A DNA stretch of 6,007 bases, taken from Anaerolineae bacterium (lineage in GTDB: Bacteria; Chloroflexota; Anaerolineae; Anaerolineales; Villigracilaceae). The stretch lies in NCBI GenBank assembly GCA_003484265.1, contig DNDO01000113.1, positions 1 to 6,007 of the forward strand, given 5' to 3'. Both the position numbers and the translations under genes were made by a program. Shown here piece after piece: positions 1 to 5,347 of the stretch. How positions within the stretch are numbered: position 1 is the stretch's first letter; each line of letters opens with the position of its first letter. Below the pieces are notes generated by a model. That model saw only the letters and a program-made list of their open reading frames with translations. It made no database searches and was not told the origin of the DNA.

Positions 1-326
1 GTTGGCTGGTAAACACCGGGTGGGTGGGCGGGGCTTTTGGCGTGGGAAGCCGTATTTCCATCAGACATACGCGCGCATTATTGAACGCGGCGCTGACCGG
101 CAAACTGGCTGGCGTAAAATTCAAGACCGATCCGGTCTTCGGATTCGAAGTGCCGGATGAATGTCCCGGCGTGCCAGCCGAGGTGCTGGAACCATCATCA
201 TCTTGGCAGGACAAAGCCGAGTACGATAAACGATATAAACAACTGGCACAGCGGTTCATTGATAACTTCAAGAAATTTGAAGATCAGGCGTCGAAAGAAG
301 TTGTCTCGGCGGGACCATCGATTTGA
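1..326 (+). CDS. pckA: Phosphoenolpyruvate carboxykinase (ATP), C-terminal fragment
   Basis: This is the last ~108 codons of an ATP-type PEP carboxykinase, which converts oxaloacetate + ATP to PEP + ADP + CO2 in the cytoplasm (gluconeogenesis, or the reverse anaplerotic direction in some fermenters). The frame is open from base 3 with no start in the window; bases 1-2 finish an earlier codon. It begins WLVNTGW, followed by a glycine-rich GGAFGVGSRI segment. It then has RISIRHT at bases 51-71, matching the E. coli RISIKDT segment whose Arg449 and Thr455 contact the nucleotide. Further on are VPDECPGVP, an LAQRFIDNFKKF helix and the ending SAGPSI, all typical of the family's C-terminus (E. coli ends near VAAGPKL). 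A GTG at base 24 could be mistaken for a start, but it lies inside the conserved domain. The gene is truncated only by the window edge; the stop is TGA and a strong terminator follows about 50 bases later. The GTP-dependent family is excluded because these motifs are specific to the ATP type. Confidence 0.94.
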   Translation, partial: WLVNTGWVGGAFGVGSRISIRHTRALLNAALTGKLAGVKFKTDPVFGFEVPDECPGVPAEVLEPSSSWQDKAEYDKRYKQLAQRFIDNFKKFEDQASKEVVSAGPSI

Positions 327-376
327 TATCGGCTTCGTAAATCGCTGGAATGATTGATGAAATACTGACAGCGATG

Positions 377-417
377 ATAAGATTACAGCGCTTTTTATGC
401 GCTGTAATCTTATTTTG
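377..417 (+). terminator. Rho-independent terminator after pckA
   Basis: A perfect stem is formed by bases 377-391 and 399-413 (15 bp, core ATTACAGCGC/GCGCTGTAAT) with a 7-base loop. The 3' arm runs into TTATTTTG, a short U-rich tail. It lies about 50 bases after the pckA stop and 100 bases before argF, so it should end pckA transcription and isolate it from argF. The U-tract is interrupted by an A, which slightly lowers expected efficiency; the stem itself is unambiguous. Confidence 0.85.
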
Positions 418-425
418 TTGATGAG

Positions 426-431
426 TATAAT
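426..431 (+). promoter_or_regulatory. Possible -10 box for argF
   Basis: A perfect TATAAT lies just after the pckA terminator and 87 bases before the argF start. No good -35 is present at 16-18 bp upstream: that position is TGTAAT, inside the terminator stem. The assignment rests on the -10 box and on the position between a terminator and a gene. A second candidate, TATACT at 493-498, is nearer the gene but also lacks a -35. The rest of the 327-518 gap shows no ORF with support. Confidence 0.35.
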
Positions 432-518
432 ATTTCACCTTGTCATGCCCAACGAGTGATGTTGTACACAGGTCGAATTTGACCAATAAAACTATACTTT
501 GTCCACAAAGGAGAAGGA

Positions 519-1442
519 ATGAAGCATTTTCTTGCAGTCTCAGATCTGTCATCAGCAGAAGTTCAGGAATTGCTCGATATATCAGTCAAATTTAAAGAGG
601 AATATTTCAAGAAAGGTAACGCGCCGTATTTCAAAGGCAAGGTGCTGGGAATGATCTTCCAGAAGCCCAGCCTGCGCACGCGCGTCTCATTCGATATGGC
701 GATGCGCCATTGCGGCGGTGACGCACTGTATCTCTCGCCGAACGAGATCGGGCTGGGCAAACGCGAATCTATTGCGGATATTGCGCGCGTCCTGTCCGGT
801 TACGTCCATGCCTTGATGGCGCGGACTTTTGACCATAATCACGTCTTGGAATTGGCGAAGTGGTCTGAGATTCCCGTGATCAATGGATTGAGCGACTACA
901 ACCATCCCTGCCAGGCGATTGGCGATGCACTAACCATTCAGGAAAAATTCGGCAAAGCCAAAGGCTTGAACGTTGCATATGTGGGTGACGGTAATAATGT
1001 AACCGTCTCGTTGTTGCATGTCTGTTCGAAACTGGGATGGAACTTCACGATCGCCAGCCCGGAAGGTTATGACATAACGCCAAAAGCGATCGAGATCGCA
1101 AACGAAATTTCAAAAGAAACCGGAAGCAAATTTAATTTCCTGCGCGACCCCCATGAAGCGGTCAAGGGTGCGAATGTGATCTATACCGATACATGGACTT
1201 CAATGGGGCAGGAGGAGGAAGCCGCAAAACGCGAGAAGGTGTTCCCCCCCTATCAGGTCAATGCGAAACTCGTCGGTGAAGCGGATAAGGATGCCATAAT
1301 CATGCACTGCCTGCCTGCGCATCGTAACCACGAATTGACAGATGATGTTGCAGACGGTCCGCAGTCGGTCATTTTCCCGCAGGCGCACAATCGCTTGCAT
1401 GCCCAAAAGGCTGTTTTGGCACGTCTGTTTGGAGTGGCGTAA
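519..1442 (+). CDS. argF: Ornithine carbamoyltransferase
   Basis: A complete 307-residue cytoplasmic enzyme of the usual family length. It joins carbamoyl phosphate and L-ornithine to give citrulline and phosphate (arginine synthesis), or runs in reverse in the arginine deiminase pathway. The N-terminal carbamoyl-phosphate domain carries KPSLRTRVSF (SLRTR at residues 51-55, a common variant of STRTR), the LGKRES segment near 79-84, and HPCQ at 129-132. The C-terminal ornithine domain has a VAYVGDGNN Rossmann-type strand and loop (152-160), DTWTSMG at 224-230 (ornithine binding) and HCLPAHR at 263-269 with the catalytic Cys. These separate it from aspartate carbamoyltransferase. The ATG start has a good AAGGAG at 508-513, 5 bases upstream. 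It follows a terminator, so it probably starts its own transcript. The rocD gene follows 122 bases later. Sequence alone cannot say whether it is anabolic (argF) or catabolic (arcB); no arcA or arcC is visible here. A run of seven C's at 1244-1250 is in frame and does not break the gene. Confidence 0.96.
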   Translation: MKHFLAVSDLSSAEVQELLDISVKFKEEYFKKGNAPYFKGKVLGMIFQKPSLRTRVSFDMAMRHCGGDALYLSPNEIGLGKRESIADIARVLSGYVHALMARTFDHNHVLELAKWSEIPVINGLSDYNHPCQAIGDALTIQEKFGKAKGLNVAYVGDGNNVTVSLLHVCSKLGWNFTIASPEGYDITPKAIEIANEISKETGSKFNFLRDPHEAVKGANVIYTDTWTSMGQEEEAAKREKVFPPYQVNAKLVGEADKDAIIMHCLPAHRNHELTDDVADGPQSVIFPQAHNRLHAQKAVLARLFGVA

Positions 1443-1518
1443 AAAAGATACCGTTGTTCGAGAATGAAGATATAGAAACCACCGCTAACTGAAATCATAT
1501 TGCTTCTATACGTCCCAC

Positions 1519-1524
1519 TATAAT
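1519..1524 (+). promoter_or_regulatory. Possible -10 box for rocD
   Basis: A perfect TATAAT lies 40 bases before the rocD start within the 122-base argF-rocD gap. The best -35-like hexamer, TTGCTT at 1500-1505, is only 13 bp away, too close for a standard sigma-70 promoter, and the correctly spaced position is poor. A 7-bp inverted repeat (TATAGAA 1471-1477, TTCTATA 1504-1510) and a short palindrome (AATCA-tc-TGATT, 1540-1551) are nearby and could be operator sequences, but both are short enough to be chance. No terminator for argF is visible, so read-through from argF is also possible. Confidence 0.3.
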
Positions 1525-1564
1525 CACAAGAGACTCCTCAATCATCTGATTAAAAGGAAAATAA

Positions 1565-2767
1565 ATGAACACAAAAGAATACATTGCGATGGAAGAAAAG
1601 TTTGGCGCGCATAACTATCATCCTTTGGATGTTGTTATCGAGAAGGCAGAAGGCGTTTGGGTTTACGATGTGGATGGAAAAAAATATCTTGATTGCCTTT
1701 CAGCATATTCCGCAGTAAACCAGGGGCACGTCCACCCAGAAATCTTGAATGCGCTGTTGGAGCAGGTAAAAAAAGTCACGCTGACATCCCGCGCATTTCG
1801 CAACGACCAGTTGCCGCTTCTTTACAAGGAACTTTCCGAGATGACTGGTTATGAAATGTCCCTGCCGATGAACAGCGGGGCCGAGGCGGTTGAAACTGCC
1901 CTCAAGCTTGCACGTAAATGGGCATACCGTGTTAAAGGCGTGCCACGCCATCAGGCAGAGATCATTGTTGCCGACGGGAACTTCCACGGGCGCACCATCT
2001 CGATCATCACGTTTTCGAGCGAGGCGCTGTATCGTGATGACTTCGGTCCGTTCACGCCCGGCTTTGTTACGGTCAAATACGGCGACGCGTCGGCGGTCGA
2101 GAAGGCGATCAAACCAAACACTGCCGCTGTCATGCTCGAGCCGATCCAGGGCGAGGCGGGCGTCATCATTCCCCCGGATGGATATTTAAAACAGGTTGCA
2201 GACATTTGTAAAAAGAACAATGTCCTTTTCATAGCAGATGAGATACAAACCGGTCTCGCACGGACCGGGAAACTGTTTGCCTGCGAATATGAAGATGTCC
2301 GTGCAGATATTGTGATCGTAGGCAAAGCCCTTTCTGGCGGGTTTTATCCTGTTTCGGCTGTGTTGGCCGATAAGCCCATTCTCGGTTTGTTCACTCCTGG
2401 AGAGCATGGCTCGACCTTTGGAGGAAATCCGCTGGGCGCGGCGGTGGCACGCGCCTCATTGAAAGTGATCCGAAATGAGAAATTGGTGGAACGCTCGCGC
2501 CAATTGGGCGAATACCTTATGGAGCAGTTGTCGGAGATCCCAAGCCCACATGTGAAAGAAGTGCGCGGAAAAGGATTGTTGATCGGTGTTGAGCTCAAGC
2601 CTCAGGCTGGCGGGGCGCGACGTTTTTGTGAGGCAATGCAGGAGAAGGGAATCCTCGCGAAAGAAACGCATGACCATGTCATCCGTTTTGCTCCGCCTCT
2701 CGTAATAGACAAGGAAACCATAGATTGGGCATTACCGTCCATTCGAGAGGTTTTGAATATGAAATAG
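1565..2767 (+). CDS. rocD: Ornithine aminotransferase (ornithine-oxo-acid transaminase)
   Basis: A complete 400-residue class III PLP aminotransferase. It moves the delta-amino group of ornithine to 2-oxoglutarate, giving glutamate-5-semialdehyde (which cyclises to pyrroline-5-carboxylate) and glutamate. It is very like the eukaryotic and Bacillus enzymes. NYHP (17-20) and AYSAVNQGH (47-55) hold the two tyrosines equivalent to human Tyr55 and Tyr85, which give ornithine delta-amino specificity. NSGAEA (103-108) binds PLP phosphate, FHGRT (140-144) carries the Arg180 equivalent, EPIQGEAGV (192-200) the Glu235 equivalent (E197), and DEIQTGLARTGK (225-236) the PLP-pyridine Asp. GKALSGG (253-259) holds the Schiff-base lysine K254, and GSTFGGNPL follows at 282-290. 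These argue against acetylornithine or GABA aminotransferase. The ATG start has AAGGA at 1554-1558, 6 bases upstream; a second in-frame ATG at residue 9 has no such site. It lies downstream of argF, which acts on the same substrate, and 54 bases before the alanine-dehydrogenase-like gene, with which it probably shares a transcript. Confidence 0.93.
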   Translation: MNTKEYIAMEEKFGAHNYHPLDVVIEKAEGVWVYDVDGKKYLDCLSAYSAVNQGHVHPEILNALLEQVKKVTLTSRAFRNDQLPLLYKELSEMTGYEMSLPMNSGAEAVETALKLARKWAYRVKGVPRHQAEIIVADGNFHGRTISIITFSSEALYRDDFGPFTPGFVTVKYGDASAVEKAIKPNTAAVMLEPIQGEAGVIIPPDGYLKQVADICKKNNVLFIADEIQTGLARTGKLFACEYEDVRADIVIVGKALSGGFYPVSAVLADKPILGLFTPGEHGSTFGGNPLGAAVARASLKVIRNEKLVERSRQLGEYLMEQLSEIPSPHVKEVRGKGLLIGVELKPQAGGARRFCEAMQEKGILAKETHDHVIRFAPPLVIDKETIDWALPSIREVLNMK

Positions 2768-2771
2768 GTTA

Positions 2772-2805
2772 TAGACATCACAGGTCTTCAGACGAGTGAT
2801 GTCTA
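2772..2805. repeat. Perfect 10-bp inverted repeat in the rocD-ald gap
   Basis: TAGACATCAC at 2772-2781 is the exact reverse complement of GTGATGTCTA at 2796-2805, with a 14-base spacer. The spacer contains a small inner dyad (GTC/GAC) that could extend the hairpin. It begins 4 bases after the rocD stop and ends 4 bases before the ribosome-binding site of the next gene. No T-run follows the 3' arm, so it does not look like an intrinsic terminator. It could be an operator, an mRNA-stabilising or processing hairpin, or a structure that tunes translation of the next gene. The right arm shares an 11-base word with the argF upstream region (452-462). Confidence 0.7.
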
Positions 2806-2809
2806 CATT

Positions 2810-2814
2810 GGGAG
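2810..2814 (+). promoter_or_regulatory. Ribosome-binding site that sets the start at 2822
   Basis: GGGAG lies 7 bases before the ATG at 2822 but only 1 base before the in-frame TTG at 2816. The spacing therefore supports the ATG as the true start, and the first residues from it (MDIGIPKE) align with the N-termini of alanine dehydrogenases (Mtb MRVGIPTE). Confidence 0.75.
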
Positions 2815-2821
2815 TTTGTCG

Positions 2822-3916
2822 ATGGATATAGGAATTCCGAAAGAAATACGCCCGTTTGAGTTTCGCGTTGGGTTGTCGCCTGCCGGGGTGGAGATGCTGA
2901 TCCAAAACGGTCATCAGGTTTACGTCGAGCATGAAGCGGGTATTGGTGCGGGATTTGATGATCAGGAGTACGAATCTGCTGGCGCGCGAATATCCTATTC
3001 TTCCGATGAAGTCTTTGGGCGGGCGGATTTATTGTTGAAGGTGGCACGCCCTACAATGCGGGAGTTGGAGTGGCTTCGTCCTGGTTCCGCCGTTGCGGGA
3101 TTACTGCATCTTGCCTCCTCTCGTCGAGACAAGGTGGATGTGCTTCTGGAAAAGAAGATCACATCCATTGCATACGAACAGATCGAGCTGGCAGACCATT
3201 CATTGCCGGTTCTGCGTCCCTTCAGCGAAGTGGGTGGGAGCATGACAGCAACGATAGCGGCGCGTTTTTTGCAAGCCAACCGAGGAGGCAAGGGGATTCT
3301 GCTCGGAGGAGTCCCCGGCGTGCCGCCTGCCGAAGTTGTGATCCTTGGGAGCGGTGTGGTTGGGGTAACCGCAACCAAGGCGTTTCTCGGTTTGGGCGCG
3401 CATGTGACTGTTATAAGCAATGATCTTATGGGTTTGCAAAGACTTCATGAGCGTCACCCTGGCGTAGTTACGATGCTCTCAACTGCGCGCAATATCGAGA
3501 AGGCAACCTCGTATGCAGACGTGGTTGTAGGAGCTGTGCTTGTATCCAGTCAACGTTCGCCGGTCCTCATCACTCGCAAGATGGTACAAAAGATGAAGCC
3601 GCGTTCCGTTATTATCGATGTGAGTATTGACGAAGGCGGATGCGTGGAAACCTCCCGTCCGACCACTCATGAATTACCCACCTACGTCGAGGAAGGCGTC
3701 ATTCACTATTGCGTCCCCAACATGCCGAGCGTAGTCGCGAGGACAGCAACGCACGCTTTTGTCAATGCCGCGATGCCTTACATTCTGGAGTTGGCAAACA
3801 AGGGAGTGGATGATGCAATTAAAGCCGATCCCTCGCTTGAAATGGGTATCAACACGCACAAGGGAAAGCTTGTTCATCTGACCCTTCTTGCAGCGGGCAA
3901 CAATGGACTGGAATAA
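2822..3916 (+). CDS. Alanine dehydrogenase family protein (Ald-like), divergent active site
   Basis: A 364-residue protein of the alanine dehydrogenase/PNT family; characterised members interconvert L-alanine + NAD+ and pyruvate + NH4+ + NADH. It aligns almost end to end with the M. tuberculosis enzyme (371 aa). Shared features are R15 in EFRVGLSP, H96 in LLHLASSR, the GGVPGV motif (162-167), a Rossmann GSGVVG (176-181), D270 in IDEGGC, SRPTTH (278-283) and NMP (300-302). Two positions differ. The substrate-binding Lys of the KVKEP motif (Mtb Lys75, B. subtilis Lys74) is Ala75 in KVARP, with an Arg next to it. The ribose-binding Asp after strand beta-2 (Mtb Asp198) is Ser199 in VISND. The SEVAGR segment is also altered to SEVGGS. 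NADPH use, another 2-oxo acid or loss of activity are therefore possible. It is closer to Ald than to transhydrogenase PntA. The start choice is explained at the 2810 ribosome-binding site. Its last 14 bases overlap the CoA-transferase gene. Confidence 0.85.
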   Translation: MDIGIPKEIRPFEFRVGLSPAGVEMLIQNGHQVYVEHEAGIGAGFDDQEYESAGARISYSSDEVFGRADLLLKVARPTMRELEWLRPGSAVAGLLHLASSRRDKVDVLLEKKITSIAYEQIELADHSLPVLRPFSEVGGSMTATIAARFLQANRGGKGILLGGVPGVPPAEVVILGSGVVGVTATKAFLGLGAHVTVISNDLMGLQRLHERHPGVVTMLSTARNIEKATSYADVVVGAVLVSSQRSPVLITRKMVQKMKPRSVIIDVSIDEGGCVETSRPTTHELPTYVEEGVIHYCVPNMPSVVARTATHAFVNAAMPYILELANKGVDDAIKADPSLEMGINTHKGKLVHLTLLAAGNNGLE

Positions 3917-5213
3917 TATTTATCAGTCCCGCATTGTCACAGCGCATGACGCGGTACGCGCAATAAAATCAGGCGACCGCATCTTCCTCACCGGCAACGT
4001 ATCCGTACCTCAAAAAGTTCTCTCCGCTTTAGTGGAGTATGCTCCGAACCTCGAGGACGTGGAGGTTTGCCAGGCGCTGACGATCGGTCCGGCTGACTAC
4101 GTCAAGCCCGAAATGGAAGGACACTTACGGGTAAACACTTTGTTCATCAGCAACAATGTCCGCAAAGCTGTTCAGGATGGGCGCGCAGATTTTACCCCTG
4201 TGCTTCTTTCAGAATTTCCATTACTGTTCAAAAGGGGGCACCTTCCTCTCGATGTTGCGATCATTCATGTCTCTCTCCCCGATGAACATGGATTTTGCAG
4301 TCTCGGTGTCGAGGTCGGATTGACCAAGACCCCGGCCGAGTCGGCAAAGGTCATCATTGCCGAGGTTAATCAGCAGATGCCCCGTACATTAGGCGACTCG
4401 TTTATTCACGTGAGCAGGTTGGATCATATAATCCCTGTTGATTACCCGATCGTAGAGGTGCCCGCGGGTGAAGATCATAATTCCGATGTTGTCGAACAGA
4501 TCGCCGGTTTCGTCGCCGATTTAATTCCCGATGGTGCGACAATGCAAATGGGAATTGGCGCCATTCCAAATTCGGTTTTGAAATACCTTCACCACAAGAA
4601 AAACCTCGGTGTTCACACTGAACTATTCTCTGATGGCGTGATCGACCTCGTCAATGCGGGTGTTATCACCAATTCGCGCAAGTCACTGCACCCGGGCAAG
4701 ATCATCGCCGGATTTATGCTTGGCACCCGTCACTTATATGAATGGGCAGATGATAATCCGCTTATCGAAATGCACCGTACGGAATATGTCAACGATCCTT
4801 TCGTGATCGCGCAGAACGAACGCATGGTTGCGATCAATTCCGCAATTGAAGTGGATCTCACCGGGCAGGTTTGCGCCGATAGCATCGGACCCAAACTCTA
4901 TAGCGGCGTTGGGGGGCAACTGGATTTTATATACGGCGCATCACGCTCAAATGGAGGCGTCCCGGTAATTGCCCTCCCAAGCACGGCAGCACTAAAAGAT
5001 GGTAAACTCGTTAGTCGAATTGTCGCCATGCTAAAGCAAGGCGCTGGTGTAGTGACCAGCCGAAATCATGTGAGATACATCGTCACGGAATATGGCGTTG
5101 CCGACTTGTATGGAAAGACCATTCGCCAGCGCGCCAGACAGCTGATAAAAATAGCGCATCCCGACTTCCGCGCAGATCTTGAAAGCCAGGCAAGTAAGCT
5201 GCACTATCTCTAA
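3903..5213 (+). CDS. 4-Hydroxybutyrate/butyryl-type CoA-transferase (acetyl-CoA hydrolase/transferase family)
   Basis: A 436-residue class I CoA-transferase that moves CoA between an acyl-CoA and a free acid such as acetate through a glutamyl-CoA thioester. It matches Clostridium aminobutyricum AbfT along its whole length. The shared landmarks are the start MDWNNIY (AbfT MDWKKIY), KSGDR at 22-26, HGFCSLGV (129-136), AEVNQQMPRTLGDSF (153-167), MGIGAIP (216-222) and GVHTELFSDGV (236-246). E240 in the last of these aligns with the catalytic Glu238 of AbfT. GVGGQLDF (335-342), TEYGVADL (395-402) and IAHPDF (417-422) complete the family signature. Acid specificity cannot be read from sequence; 4-hydroxybutyrate, butyrate, propionate or succinate are all possible. 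The ATG at 3903 is preferred over an in-frame TTG at 3888 because homologues begin there. No Shine-Dalgarno is visible and the start lies inside the preceding gene, so translation is probably coupled to it. The pyk gene follows after 134 bases. Confidence 0.9.
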   Translation: MDWNNIYQSRIVTAHDAVRAIKSGDRIFLTGNVSVPQKVLSALVEYAPNLEDVEVCQALTIGPADYVKPEMEGHLRVNTLFISNNVRKAVQDGRADFTPVLLSEFPLLFKRGHLPLDVAIIHVSLPDEHGFCSLGVEVGLTKTPAESAKVIIAEVNQQMPRTLGDSFIHVSRLDHIIPVDYPIVEVPAGEDHNSDVVEQIAGFVADLIPDGATMQMGIGAIPNSVLKYLHHKKNLGVHTELFSDGVIDLVNAGVITNSRKSLHPGKIIAGFMLGTRHLYEWADDNPLIEMHRTEYVNDPFVIAQNERMVAINSAIEVDLTGQVCADSIGPKLYSGVGGQLDFIYGASRSNGGVPVIALPSTAALKDGKLVSRIVAMLKQGAGVVTSRNHVRYIVTEYGVADLYGKTIRQRARQLIKIAHPDFRADLESQASKLHYL

Positions 5214-5250
5214 TAATTAACCAAACGATCAAGAAAGCACAGAAACTCAT

Positions 5251-5296
5251 CGCAGGATTTGGTGTTTTCACCCTGCGGCGGGTGGTATTTGTTTTT
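5251..5296 (+). terminator. Candidate terminator/attenuator hairpins before pyk
   Basis: Two hairpins compete for the same bases. The first pairs CGCAGG (5251-5256) with CCTGCG (5272-5277), plus a short inner stem. The second pairs CACCC (5269-5273) with GGGTG (5280-5284) and is followed at once by TATTTGTTTTTA, a U-rich tail. They overlap and cannot both form. The second could be a weak intrinsic terminator for the upstream unit or for a leader transcript. A further 5-bp hairpin (AAGCG 5305-5309, CGCTT 5316-5320) lies downstream. The stems are short, so confidence is modest. Confidence 0.45.
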
Positions 5297-5347
5297 ATGA
5301 AGTAAAGCGCGCAATCGCTTAAATAATTTATTGAGGTGTTTGATTGT

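Noticed and set aside
479..498. TTGACC (479-484) and TATACT (493-498) as an argF promoter
   Set aside because: The spacer is only 8 bp, far short of the ~17 bp needed, so they cannot work as a pair.
1210..1219. GGAGGAGGAA inside argF as an internal ribosome-binding site
   Set aside because: It encodes Gln-Glu-Glu-Glu in a normal OTC loop, and no start codon with a sensible ORF follows.
1244..1250. Run of seven C's in argF as a possible slippage or phase-variation site
   Set aside because: The frame is intact across it, it encodes ordinary Phe-Pro-Pro codons, and OTC is not a typical phase-variable gene.
1890..2189. 99-codon + strand frame inside rocD
   Set aside because: The Arg/Ser-rich low-complexity translation is typical of an out-of-frame reading of a real gene.
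1951..2325. 124-codon open frame on the - strand within rocD
   Set aside because: It is opposite the conserved PLP-binding core of rocD, with no family resemblance and no ribosome-binding site noted.
2816..2821. TTG start two codons upstream for the Ald-like gene
   Set aside because: GGGAG would be only 1 base away, while the ATG at 2822 has 7-base spacing and the family N-terminus.
2995..3420. 141-codon open frame on the - strand
   Set aside because: It lies wholly inside the Ald-like gene, whose product matches its family end to end. The translation is rich in Arg, Ser, Thr and Pro with no recognisable motif: an antisense shadow.
3888..3902. TTG start five codons upstream for the CoA-transferase
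   Set aside because: AbfT homologues start at MDW(K/N)(K/N)IY, which matches the ATG at 3903.
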